Made by a program: the position numbers and the translations under genes. From Ktedonobacterales bacterium (GTDB lineage: Bacteria > Chloroflexota > Ktedonobacteria > Ktedonobacterales > JADMIN01): a stretch of DNA of 8,834 bases. Shown piece after piece: positions 1 to 5,856 of the stretch. The first letter of the stretch is position 1, and each line of letters begins with the position of its first letter. A model generated the notes under the pieces. That model had not been told where the DNA came from. It saw only the letters and a list, made by a program, of their open reading frames with translations, and ran no database searches. The stretch lies in the NCBI GenBank assembly GCA_025450405.1, contig JANWHL010000131.1, forward strand, positions 1 to 8,834, written 5' to 3'.

Positions 1-147
1 AACTCGCCCAACACCAACGCATCCATCCCGATCGTGCCCGAGCGGTCCAGCAACGCGGCCGCGACGGGCCAGAACGACGCCGATCCGGGCCGGGCGGCCT
101 TCGGACAGGAAACGCCAGTGTCGTTCCGACCGCCCTGGCCACGCTGA
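1..147 (+). CDS. Possible 3' end of a hypothetical gene, cut by the left edge; strand uncertain
   Basis: A frame open from base 1 to a TGA at 145-147 encodes a 48-residue tail rich in Ala, Pro, Asn and Ser, ending in FRPPWPR. About 41 of its 48 codons end in G or C, as in real genes of this window, and it stops just before a hairpin at 172-207. It resembles no family I recognise and looks like a disordered C-terminal tail. The opposite strand is equally plausible: a minus frame from about 152 to the edge shares the same third-position bases and reads SFWPVAAALLDRSGTIGMDA, with an ATG near 26. The two cannot be separated with so little sequence, so treat this as a coding edge fragment without assigned function. 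Confidence 0.3.
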   Translation, partial: NSPNTNASIPIVPERSSNAAATGQNDADPGRAAFGQETPVSFRPPWPR

Positions 148-160
148 AGCCGGATCTACC

Positions 161-207
161 AACACAAAACACGGCCGACCATCCCCGAACCCGGGGGCGA
201 TCGGCCG
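161..207 (-). terminator. Likely intrinsic terminator of the small HTH gene
   Basis: Outer arms CGGCCGA (172-178) and TCGGCCG (201-207) pair perfectly. An inner stem CCCCG (183-187) with CGGGG (192-196) closes a four-base loop, with two mismatches between the stems. On the minus strand the hairpin is followed by T-rich GTGTTTTGTG (170-161), the arrangement of a Rho-independent terminator, about 30 bases after the stop codon of the HTH gene. On the plus strand the following bases are not T-rich, so any use in that direction would be weaker. Confidence 0.55.
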
Positions 208-238
208 GCGAAATTGGCCACCGAGCGAAGCGGTCCGC

Positions 239-520
239 TTAGTGGCTGGCGCTATGCGCGTGCTCCCTGGCACCCACGTGCGCGACGTAGGGCCCGCCAG
301 AGGTGGTCGCGAGAGAGCCACCAGGACCGTGCGCCAAATCAGCGGCACTGCAGTCCAGGGCCATCTCCAGCCGATGCAACGCGTAGGGCTGGGGCTCTTC
401 CTGACAGTGTTCCAGCCGCGTAACCGTCTCCCGGCGCAGACCGGTCGCCTCAGCCAGTTGGCCAAGACTCATGCCGACACGCTGTCGCGCCTGCCGCAGA
501 CCACGAAGTTTCAATGCCAT
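239..520 (-). CDS. Small Cro/C1 (XRE)-type helix-turn-helix DNA-binding protein
   Basis: A 93-residue protein whose first 62 residues form one XRE-type helix-turn-helix domain. SLGQLAEATGLRRETVTRLE (residues 18-37) shows the usual helix, turn and recognition helix, followed by the typical YALHRLEMALDCSAADL. Such proteins bind operator DNA and commonly repress. There is no attached sensor domain. Residues 64-93 form a low-complexity tail with four His in the last 13 residues. The ATG at 520 sits directly against its AGGAGGT, which is too close. A TTG two codons in (514-512) has a seven-base spacing from AGGAGG and may be the true start, giving 91 residues. The stop TAA at 241-239 is followed by a terminator-like hairpin. 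The target is unknown; self-control is suggested by a dyad in the upstream promoter. Confidence 0.75.
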   Translation of the reverse strand: MALKLRGLRQARQRVGMSLGQLAEATGLRRETVTRLEHCQEEPQPYALHRLEMALDCSAADLAHGPGGSLATTSGGPYVAHVGAREHAHSASH

Positions 521-675
521 ACCTCCTCATCGAGGTAACCGCGACAGCGGGCGACGCTGCCCACCGACGCGGTGGCCGGACGGAATCGCGGCCCGCGCGG
601 CCCCACGAGGGGCGCGCCACCGACACATCGGGAGATCACGGCTCGATCGATTGCCGTGACCGGACCTCGATCCAT
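511..675 (-). CDS. Possible 54-codon ORF overlapping the HTH gene
   Basis: ATG at 675-673 opens a 54-residue frame ending in DEEVWH, with its TGA at 513-511 inside the first codons of the HTH gene. If the HTH protein starts at TTG 514, the two genes share TTGA, an overlap typical of translationally coupled pairs. The ATG lies about eight bases after the expected transcription start of the promoter at 690-718, so the message would be almost leaderless; GAGAGG abuts the ATG. G/C at third positions is about 70% overall and higher in the second half, weaker than in the opp genes. The product is basic, has no membrane segment and resembles no family I know. It may be only a chance frame in a 5' leader. 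Confidence 0.25.
   Translation of the reverse strand: MDRGPVTAIDRAVISRCVGGAPLVGPRGPRFRPATASVGSVARCRGYLDEEVWH
521..536 (-). promoter_or_regulatory. Ribosome binding site of the HTH gene, inside a small hairpin
   Basis: On the minus strand ACCTC (536-532) can pair with GAGGT (525-521), hiding the AGGAGGT that serves the HTH gene. The sequence leaves little room between AGGAGG and the ATG at 520 but suits the TTG at 514. If ribosomes translate the upstream small ORF they would open this hairpin, which would couple the two genes. The stem is only five pairs, so its effect is uncertain. Confidence 0.4.
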
Positions 676-689
676 CCTCTCAAGGCAGT

Positions 690-718
690 ATTCTATCAGA
701 TAGCATGCCACGCGTCCA
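690..718 (-). promoter_or_regulatory. Candidate promoter of the HTH gene with an overlapping dyad
   Basis: Minus strand: TGGACG (718-713, four of six matches to the -35 consensus), a 17-base spacer, then TAGAAT (695-690, five of six matches to the -10) preceded by TGA, an extended -10 element. The dyad CTATC-T-GATAG (703-693) overlaps the -10 and is a natural operator site for a small HTH repressor. It lies between the end of the oppF structured region and the HTH gene, in a locally less GC-rich patch. Assigned by consensus only. Confidence 0.5.
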
Positions 719-743
719 GGGATCAGCTTCCCAAGAGACAGCG

Positions 744-769
744 CGCCCGTGGCTCGCGAGCCACGGGCG
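744..769 (-). terminator. Perfect 26-bp palindrome downstream of oppF, probable operon end
   Basis: CGCCCGTGGCTCG joined to its exact complement CGAGCCACGGGCG (744-769) forms a stem with no mismatch. It lies 99 bases after the oppF stop. The following minus-strand bases are CGCGCTGTCTCTTGGG, only moderately T-rich, so termination efficiency is uncertain. Being symmetric it could also act as a protein-binding site or stabilise the 3' end of the message. Its centre GGCTCGCGAGCC recurs in the hairpin after oppA. Confidence 0.55.
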
Positions 770-770
770 A

Positions 771-861
771 GTGGATGTCCGGCCCCTGTGGGCGCGCCGG
801 GCTCGCGGCACACACCCTGTCGCGCGGATAGCACCGCGCAGCGGTGGCCGGACATGACCAC
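771..861 (-). other. Structured 3' region directly after oppF
   Basis: Minus-strand GTGG-TC-ATGTCCGGCC (861-846) pairs with GGCCGGACAT-CCAC (784-771): ten continuous pairs, then four more after a two-base bulge. The enclosed 61 bases hold a second perfect stem GCGCGG-TGCTAT-CCGCGC (839-822) and a smaller GCCG/CGGC stem near 797-810. The fold would be a three-way junction beginning eight bases after the oppF stop and ending next to the 26-bp palindrome. In GC-rich DNA ten-base arms can arise by chance, so only their clustering is notable. I recognise no known RNA family. Confidence 0.4.
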
Positions 862-868
862 TCTGCCG

Positions 869-1888
869 TTATGGCCCAGGGAAATGGCATGAAGCGTAAT
901 GCCCCGGGCGCTTCTGCTCCAGCGGCGGATAGACCTCGCGGCAGATCGCCTGAGCTTTCCAGCAGCGCGGATTGAATGGACACCCCGACGGCGGGTTGAC
1001 CGGGCTGGGCACATCGCCGGTAAGAATGATCCGCTTGCGGGTCCGCTCCAGCTCAGGATCGGGCTCGGGGCTCGCTGAGAGCAGCGCGATGGTGTAGGGG
1101 TGCTGCGGATGGGCATACACATCGTCGGCGTCGCCAAGCTCCGAGATGTGACCCAAATACATCACCGCGATCCGATCGCTCAGGTGGCGGATGGCCCCCA
1201 GATTGTGCGAGATGAAGAGATAGGTGAGACCAAACTCACCCTGCAGATCCTTGAGCAGATTCAGCACCTGCGCCTGAATTGACACGTCCAGCGCCGACGT
1301 CGGCTCGTCGGCCACAATGAACTTGGGGTTGAGTGCCAGCGCCCGGGCCACGCCGATGCGCTGCCGCTGGCCGCCGCTGAATTCGTGTGGATAGCGATTG
1401 ACCCAGTTCGGGCTGAGCCCCACCACCTGCAGCAGGTAGCGGACGCGCTCGTCTTTCTCCTTCTGGTTCCCCCGCCCGAAATTGTCCAGTGGCTCCTGGA
1501 TCACCCGCCCAAGCGTAAAGCGCTGGTCGAGCGAGCTGAAGGGGTCCTGGAAAATCATCTGCATGTCGACGCGCCTGCGCCGCATGGCGCCCGGCGAAAG
1601 TTTGGTGAGATCCGCGCCCTCGAAGAAGACCGATCCGGCCGTTGGCTTGATCAGCTGGAGCACCGCGCGCCCCAACGTGGACTTGCCACAGCCGCTCTCA
1701 CCAACGAGGCCGAGCGTCTCGCCGCGCCGGACGTCCAGGTCCACGCCGTCGACCGCCTTGACACTGCCGACGACCGTGCCGAGCAAGCCTCCACGAACCG
1801 GAAAGTAGACCTTCAGCCCACGCAACTGCACCAGCGATTCGCCGGCGTCCAGACCGGGCGGGACCGTGCCCATCATTTCTGCAGCCAC
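869..1888 (-). CDS. oppF: Oligopeptide/dipeptide ABC transporter ATP-binding protein OppF/DppF
   Basis: This 339-residue cytoplasmic ATPase pairs with OppD to power peptide import. Visible motifs: Walker A GESGCGKS (63-70), Q-loop Q114, ABC signature FSGGQRQR (170-177), Walker B FIVADEP (190-196) and switch H228. The oligopeptide-family C-terminal extension carries Cys 303, 309, 316 and 334, the spacing that binds a [4Fe-4S] cluster in structurally studied Dpp transporters of this family. SSLDQRFT (118-125) replaces the common SLNPR after the Q-loop, a mild variation. The GTG start at 1888 is chosen because GAGGGAG precedes it by seven bases. The gene is last of the opp set, 77 bp after oppD, and is followed by the structured region at 744-861. 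Peptide specificity cannot be read from the ATPase. Confidence 0.93.
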   Translation of the reverse strand: MAAEMMGTVPPGLDAGESLVQLRGLKVYFPVRGGLLGTVVGSVKAVDGVDLDVRRGETLGLVGESGCGKSTLGRAVLQLIKPTAGSVFFEGADLTKLSPGAMRRRRVDMQMIFQDPFSSLDQRFTLGRVIQEPLDNFGRGNQKEKDERVRYLLQVVGLSPNWVNRYPHEFSGGQRQRIGVARALALNPKFIVADEPTSALDVSIQAQVLNLLKDLQGEFGLTYLFISHNLGAIRHLSDRIAVMYLGHISELGDADDVYAHPQHPYTIALLSASPEPDPELERTRKRIILTGDVPSPVNPPSGCPFNPRCWKAQAICREVYPPLEQKRPGHYASCHFPGP

Positions 1889-1917
1889 ATCTCAACTCCC
1901 TCGGGCGCCAGGCCCAC

Positions 1918-1963
1918 CGCAACGTCACCGAAGTCCGCGTTACCGCGGTCCGCGTCACCCGCG
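1918..1963. repeat. Three degenerate 15-16 bp tandem units between oppD and oppF
   Basis: Units at 1918-1932, 1933-1947 and 1948-1963 share a GT(C/T)ACC core. The last two are nearly identical, GTCCGCGTTACCGCG and GTCCGCGTCACCCGCG. They begin two bases beyond the oppD stop on the minus strand and fill much of the 77-bp spacer. They may reflect slippage or a local binding site; no function is evident. Confidence 0.5.
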
Positions 1964-1965
1964 GT

Positions 1966-2934
1966 TCAATACGGGTAGAAACAGGCCGCCCTCTGATTCG
2001 GCCCCACCGTCTCGAGCTCCGGGCGCTCCACACGGCAGCGCGGCTGGACCTTCGGGCACCGCGGGGCGAACGAGCAGCCAGCCGGCAGATTCACCAGGTT
2101 CGGCGGCTGGCCGGGGATCGCGGTTAGCCGCGTGCCGCGTGGGACGGACGAACGCGGGACCGCGGACAAGAGCGCCTGCGTGTACGGGTGCGCGGGCGTG
2201 GCGAAGAGCGCCCGCGTCGGGGCCTCCTCGATGACCCGGCCCGCGTACATGACCACGATGCGCTGGGCCATGCCGGCCACCACGCCCAGGTCGTGGGTGA
2301 TCAGCATGGTTGCCGTTTTGAATTCCTCCGAGAGGGCCTTCATCAAGTCCAGGACCTGCGCCTGAATGGTGACATCGAGAGCCGTCGTCGGCTCGTCGGC
2401 CACCAGCAGCTGCGGATTGCACGACAGCGCCATCGCGATCATGACGCGCTGGCGCATGCCACCACTGAACTCGTGCGGGTACTGTGTGTAGCGGCGGCGC
2501 GCGTCGGGGATGCGGACGCGCTCCATCATTTCGATGGTCCGATTCCGCGCCGCCCGGTCATCCAGCTTCAAGTGGACCTTGATCGCCTCAGAGATCTGAT
2601 TGCCCACGGTGAAGACCGGATTCAATGACGTCGTCGGATCCTGGAAAATCATGGCGATTTTGCCGCCGCGGAGCTCATAGAGTTCCTCTTCGTCCATTTC
2701 GAGGACATCTTCGCCCCGGAAGAGGATCCGACCACCGACGATCTTGCCCGGCCGATCGATCAAGCGCATGACCGAGAGCGCCGTCACACTCTTGCCGCAG
2801 CCGCTCTCACCGACCACGCCGAGGGTCTCGCTCTCGTCGAGATAGAAGGACACGTCTTCGACGGCCTTCACCACGCCCCCGCGCGTGAAAAATTGGGTCC
2901 GGAGGTTCTGCACCTCGAGGAGCTTGTCAGCCAT
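1966..2934 (-). CDS. oppD: Oligopeptide/dipeptide ABC transporter ATP-binding protein OppD/DppD
   Basis: A 322-residue ATPase, normal length for the family, forming with OppF the motor of the importer on the cytoplasmic face. Walker A GESGCGKS (42-49), Q-loop Q98, signature FSGGMRQR (156-163), Walker B LLVADEP (176-182) and switch H214 are all intact, so it should be catalytically competent. The C-terminal oligopeptide-family segment has the PGQPPNL motif (274-280) and four Cys (287, 293, 300, 318) positioned as in the [4Fe-4S] site of Dpp ATPases. The ATG at 2934 starts the protein at MADKLLEVQNL, the usual beginning; its ribosome binding site (TAGGGG, five bases away) is weak. It lies 159 bp after oppC, wider than in compact opp operons. 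Confidence 0.94.
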   Translation of the reverse strand: MADKLLEVQNLRTQFFTRGGVVKAVEDVSFYLDESETLGVVGESGCGKSVTALSVMRLIDRPGKIVGGRILFRGEDVLEMDEEELYELRGGKIAMIFQDPTTSLNPVFTVGNQISEAIKVHLKLDDRAARNRTIEMMERVRIPDARRRYTQYPHEFSGGMRQRVMIAMALSCNPQLLVADEPTTALDVTIQAQVLDLMKALSEEFKTATMLITHDLGVVAGMAQRIVVMYAGRVIEEAPTRALFATPAHPYTQALLSAVPRSSVPRGTRLTAIPGQPPNLVNLPAGCSFAPRCPKVQPRCRVERPELETVGPNQRAACFYPY

Positions 2935-3071
2935 GCCAACCCCTACTCTATGCTGTCGTCCCGCATGCTCTCGACCGGACTTCCGTCATCGCCGCGACGC
3001 CAGTATGCGCTGGTGGGCGCGTCCCACCCGGATGCGTCGAGCTCCCAATATCAGTCGGTTGCGCGCTCCGT

Positions 3072-3097
3072 GGCGAGCTAGCCTCGCGGCGAGCTAG
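3072..3097. repeat. 10-bp direct repeat at the end of oppC
   Basis: GGCGAGCTAG occurs at 3072-3081 and again at 3088-3097, where it covers the oppC stop codon (TAG, 3096-3094). CTCGC/GCGAG between them (3083-3093) can form a tight hairpin. It may be a small duplication of the stop region; no clear role. Confidence 0.4.
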
Positions 3098-4152
3098 TCT
3101 TTGGTCCGCGGGTCAAACGCGTCGCGGATGCCGTCGCCGATGAAGGCGAAGGCGATGACGAGGATAATCAGCATGGCCGCCGGCCAGAGCGGCTCGGTCC
3201 AGTTGCTGTACACCGAAGCGATCGTGTCGGAGATCATCAGGCCAAGGCTGGTGGCCGGGGGCTGGATCCCGACGCCCAGCAGACTAATGCCGGCCTCCGT
3301 GGTGATCGTCCCGAGGATATCCAGTGTCGCGGCGATGATCACGATGCTGGCGAGGTTGGGGATGATGTGGCGCATGATGATCGTGCTGTTCGTGCCCCCC
3401 ACTGTGCGCGCCGCCTCGATGTATTGCTGCTCCTTCAGCTGAATCGTCTGGCCGCGCACGAAGCGCATCATCAGGGGCCAGACCAGTAGGCCGATGGCGA
3501 AGATGATCAACAGCACGCGGCCGACGCCGGACCCGAAGCGGCTGTCGAACACCGGGCCCAACGAGGCGGCGATGAGGATGATCAGCAAGAGGCCCGGGAA
3601 GGCAAACATGATGTCGGTGAAGCGTGCCAGCACGGTATCGAGCCAGCCGCCGAAGAACCCCGCGAGGGTTCCCAATAAGACGCCCATGCCGATATCGAAG
3701 ATCTCCACCGTCAAGGCGATGATGATCGACGTATTCACCCCCGCCATCACGCGGGCGAAGAGGTCGCGACCATTGGTGTCCGTGCCAAGCGGATAGACCA
3801 ACGAGCGCGGTCCCAGCGGGAGGAGCGTGGACGGGCCGTCCGAGTAATTGAGGTTCTCGAAGGCCGGCTCGTGGTAATCGGTAGGACCGATGCCCTTGCC
3901 CGCGCCGATGGAGGCCGGATTGACCGGGCCAATATGCTGATAGATCGGCGGGAAGACGAAGCTCCCGATGACGATGAACAGGATGATCGCCAGGCACACG
4001 ACCGCGCGCTTATCGCGGAAGAACCGGCGCAACGCGGCACGCCCAGGCGAAACCGACGGCTGTTGCGAGACATCGCCCGCGTTCGACTGTTGCGGGGCGA
4101 TCACTCCCAGCATGCTGTCTGACACGTTGTCCGATGCGTTGGTGGTTTCCAT
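3094..4152 (-). CDS. oppC: Oligopeptide/dipeptide ABC transporter permease OppC/DppC
   Basis: A 352-residue inner-membrane permease that forms the translocation path with OppB. A long Ser/Gln/Asn-rich cytoplasmic N-terminus (1-48) precedes the first membrane segment (about 49-68). After it comes an extracytoplasmic loop of about 70 residues, then the family motif GTDTNGRDLFAR (123-134) and further hydrophobic segments at about 143-168, 182-200, 212-228, 266-284 and 325-341. The EAA loop that docks on the ATPases is QYIEAARTVGGTNSTIIMRH (243-262), followed by IIPNL. The C-terminus GDGIRDAFDPRTKD is typical of the family. ATG at 4152 has GAGGA about eight bases upstream. It starts 96 bp after oppB. 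The N-terminal tail and first loop are on the long side; otherwise the protein is intact. Confidence 0.94.
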   Translation of the reverse strand: METTNASDNVSDSMLGVIAPQQSNAGDVSQQPSVSPGRAALRRFFRDKRAVVCLAIILFIVIGSFVFPPIYQHIGPVNPASIGAGKGIGPTDYHEPAFENLNYSDGPSTLLPLGPRSLVYPLGTDTNGRDLFARVMAGVNTSIIIALTVEIFDIGMGVLLGTLAGFFGGWLDTVLARFTDIMFAFPGLLLIILIAASLGPVFDSRFGSGVGRVLLIIFAIGLLVWPLMMRFVRGQTIQLKEQQYIEAARTVGGTNSTIIMRHIIPNLASIVIIAATLDILGTITTEAGISLLGVGIQPPATSLGLMISDTIASVYSNWTEPLWPAAMLIILVIAFAFIGDGIRDAFDPRTKD

Positions 4153-4248
4153 GCTGCTATCCTCGTGCGCTCGCTCTGTTGAGTCGCTGAGCCACCGCTC
4201 CGGGGGCGTGCCGCTCGTAATCTCTGGCGGCGCGCCCCGCGGCTGGAC

Positions 4249-5280
4249 TCACACAACCTTGATGCGCGGGTCCAGGACGCCATAAATGACATCCACGGCC
4301 AAATTCATCAGGGCGACGGCCACGGCCGTCATGATGACGACTCCCTGGATAACGGGCAAATCCTTGTTAGTAATCGATGCCACCGCGGCGTTGGCGACGC
4401 CAGGGATATTGAAGAGGAGCTCAGTGAAAAACGCGCCCGTGACCGCGAAGGCGAGGGTGGGGCCGAGCGCCGTAACCAGTGGGATGATCGCGTTGCGCAG
4501 GGCGTGTTTGAAGATGACGACCCGTTCGCGCAAGCCCTTGGCGCGGGCCGTCCGGATATATTCCTGGCCGAGCACCTCCAGCATCGACGTGCGTGATAGG
4601 CGAGTGAAGAACGCGGCACCGACCGCCGCGAGGATGACCGCGGGCGCGACGATGTCAATCGGGTCGCCCCAGCCGCTGACCGGCAGGTGCGGCAGGTTGC
4701 GCACGGCGAGGAAGACCATGACAAAGCGATAGTACACAATCAGCAGATACGAAGGAATCGCGAAAAAGAGCAGTGACACGCTATTGGTGGTGGTGTCGAA
4801 GCGCGAGCCGGCGCGGATGGCGGAGTAGATCCCAATCGGCACTCCGGCGATGATCGTCAGGGGGATGGCGAACGCCTGGAGCGTCAGCGAGACAGGCACG
4901 CCTTGTCCCAGGATGTCCCAGACGGTGCGATTGCGATTGGAGTACGAGAGGCCGAGATCGCCGTGAACGAGCCGCTCGAGGTAGTGGCCGTACTGCAAAT
5001 ACCAGGGATCGCGGAGGCCATAGACATTCTCGAGGTTTTTCAGGATATTGGGGGTGCAGCGGGTGCCGCACTGACCGATGACGGCCTCGATGCCATTGGG
5101 CCCCGACCCCCAGAACCCGAGCACGAACGTGATAAAGCTCACGCCCATGACGACGAAGACCAATCCGGCCACACGCTTGATCAGAAAGCCGGGATTGACC
5201 CGAATGGCGACGTACGCCATGAACGCCAGCAGCACGAGCAAGGCGATCACGGCGGGTAGATTGGAGAGCAACGCCCCCAT
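4249..5280 (-). CDS. oppB: Oligopeptide/dipeptide ABC transporter permease OppB/DppB
   Basis: A 343-residue membrane permease, partner of OppC. Family landmarks are the canonical first segment IKRVAGLVFVVMGVSFITFV (34-53), YGLRDPWYLQYGHYLERLVH (87-106), GDLGLSYS (107-114), the EAA loop QEYIRTARAKGLRERVVIFK (239-258) and the ending GVLDPRIKVV. Before the canonical first segment there is an extra hydrophobic stretch (about 8-28), so this protein may have seven membrane segments instead of six. The first extracytoplasmic loop has a Cys pair, CGTRC (71-75). ATG at 5280 is preferred over the in-frame GTG at 5304 because AGGAGGT lies five bases before it and nothing similar precedes the GTG. It follows oppA after a 576-bp gap and precedes oppC. 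Confidence 0.93.
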   Translation of the reverse strand: MGALLSNLPAVIALLVLLAFMAYVAIRVNPGFLIKRVAGLVFVVMGVSFITFVLGFWGSGPNGIEAVIGQCGTRCTPNILKNLENVYGLRDPWYLQYGHYLERLVHGDLGLSYSNRNRTVWDILGQGVPVSLTLQAFAIPLTIIAGVPIGIYSAIRAGSRFDTTTNSVSLLFFAIPSYLLIVYYRFVMVFLAVRNLPHLPVSGWGDPIDIVAPAVILAAVGAAFFTRLSRTSMLEVLGQEYIRTARAKGLRERVVIFKHALRNAIIPLVTALGPTLAFAVTGAFFTELLFNIPGVANAAVASITNKDLPVIQGVVIMTAVAVALMNLAVDVIYGVLDPRIKVV

Positions 5281-5692
5281 GGGTGACCTCCTGACACTAC
5301 TCACGGACCGCGGCGGCCCATACTGGAGCCTAGACCGCGCATCCGAGGCCCGAGACGATACCGGTGCAACCTCATGCCAGCCCGCTCCAACGCCTTGTCA
5401 CCGCAACCACCGGGCCAAACTACGCACGTAAGATACCATCCGTGATGAGTTACGCGCCCGCCGAGGATGGTGCCGGAACGAAGCGGAGGGGCGGCCGCTA
5501 TGGAACCAGATGGCTAAAAGATAGCACATTGGTATGGCGCCAACATCGGGAACGGCGCCGGCGCGCCGTGTTCCGGGTGTGGTGACTGAGGACGCTGAGG
5601 GATACTCGTGGATACGACCGGATCGAGACGGAGCGCGGGCGTGATGGGCCTGGGGAACCCGGCGGCTCGTCGACCGGCCCGCCGGTGCGAGT

Positions 5693-5728
5693 GGGCGGCG
5701 GGGTGAGGGGATCCCCACCTCGCCGCCC
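5693..5728 (-). repeat. Large imperfect stem-loop in the oppA-oppB spacer
   Basis: GGGCGGCG (5693-5700) pairs with CGCCGCCC (5721-5728), and pairing continues inward through GGTG/CACC and GGG/CCC with one G-T pair and one bulged A, leaving a tiny GAT loop. About 16 pairs form in total. There is no T-run on either side, so it looks more like an RNA-stabilising or pausing structure than a classical terminator. Confidence 0.5.
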
Positions 5729-5778
5729 CGCGGCCGCCCACTGCCGCCGCCCGAAGGCCGCGTAGCGGGCCGCCAGAG

Positions 5779-5820
5779 GATGCCGCGCGGTTCGGCTCGC
5801 GAGCCTCCGCGCGCGGCATC
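5779..5820 (-). terminator. Hairpin 36 bp after oppA: attenuator, weak terminator or message stabiliser
   Basis: Arms GATGCCGCGCG (5779-5789) and CGCGCGGCATC (5810-5820) are perfectly complementary. Between them, on the same centre, lies the self-complementary GGCTCGCGAGCC (5794-5805), separated by four unpaired bases per side. It is placed as an intercistronic hairpin right after the oppA stop. Without a T-run it should not fully stop transcription, which fits partial read-through into oppB-F and protection of the oppA message from 3' decay. Confidence 0.5.
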
Positions 5821-5856
5821 GGCGGACACACTAGACGGACGACGTCGTCGGACGAC

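Larger units (their letters stand above)
5281..5856 (-). other. Long oppA-oppB spacer with several hairpins
   Basis: No convincing gene lies in this 576-bp gap; frames here lack family resemblance and ribosome binding sites. It holds at least four inverted repeats: 5779-5820, 5693-5728, 5673-5686 (ACCGGC/GCCGGT) and 5552-5569 (ACGGCGC/GCGCCGT). AT-richer patches at 5510-5530 and 5425-5440 contain TATCTT preceded by TGC or TGG, like extended -10 elements, but without a good -35, so a separate promoter for oppB-F is possible but unproven. The oppB ribosome binding site AGGAGGT is at 5292-5286. Confidence 0.5.

Noticed and set aside
511..1137. 208-codon minus-strand frame overlapping the end of oppF
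   Set aside because: Its first part lies over oppF in another frame and its middle crosses the structured 744-861 region. Only the last 54 codons, after the promoter, were kept as a weak candidate.
1955..1980. GGTTCAA resembling a tRNA T-arm
   Set aside because: No matching acceptor stem or anticodon arm around it, and it overlaps the oppD stop codon.
5281..5304. GTG start for oppB eight codons upstream
   Set aside because: No ribosome binding site precedes it, and AGGAGGT lies inside the extension at correct spacing for the ATG at 5280.
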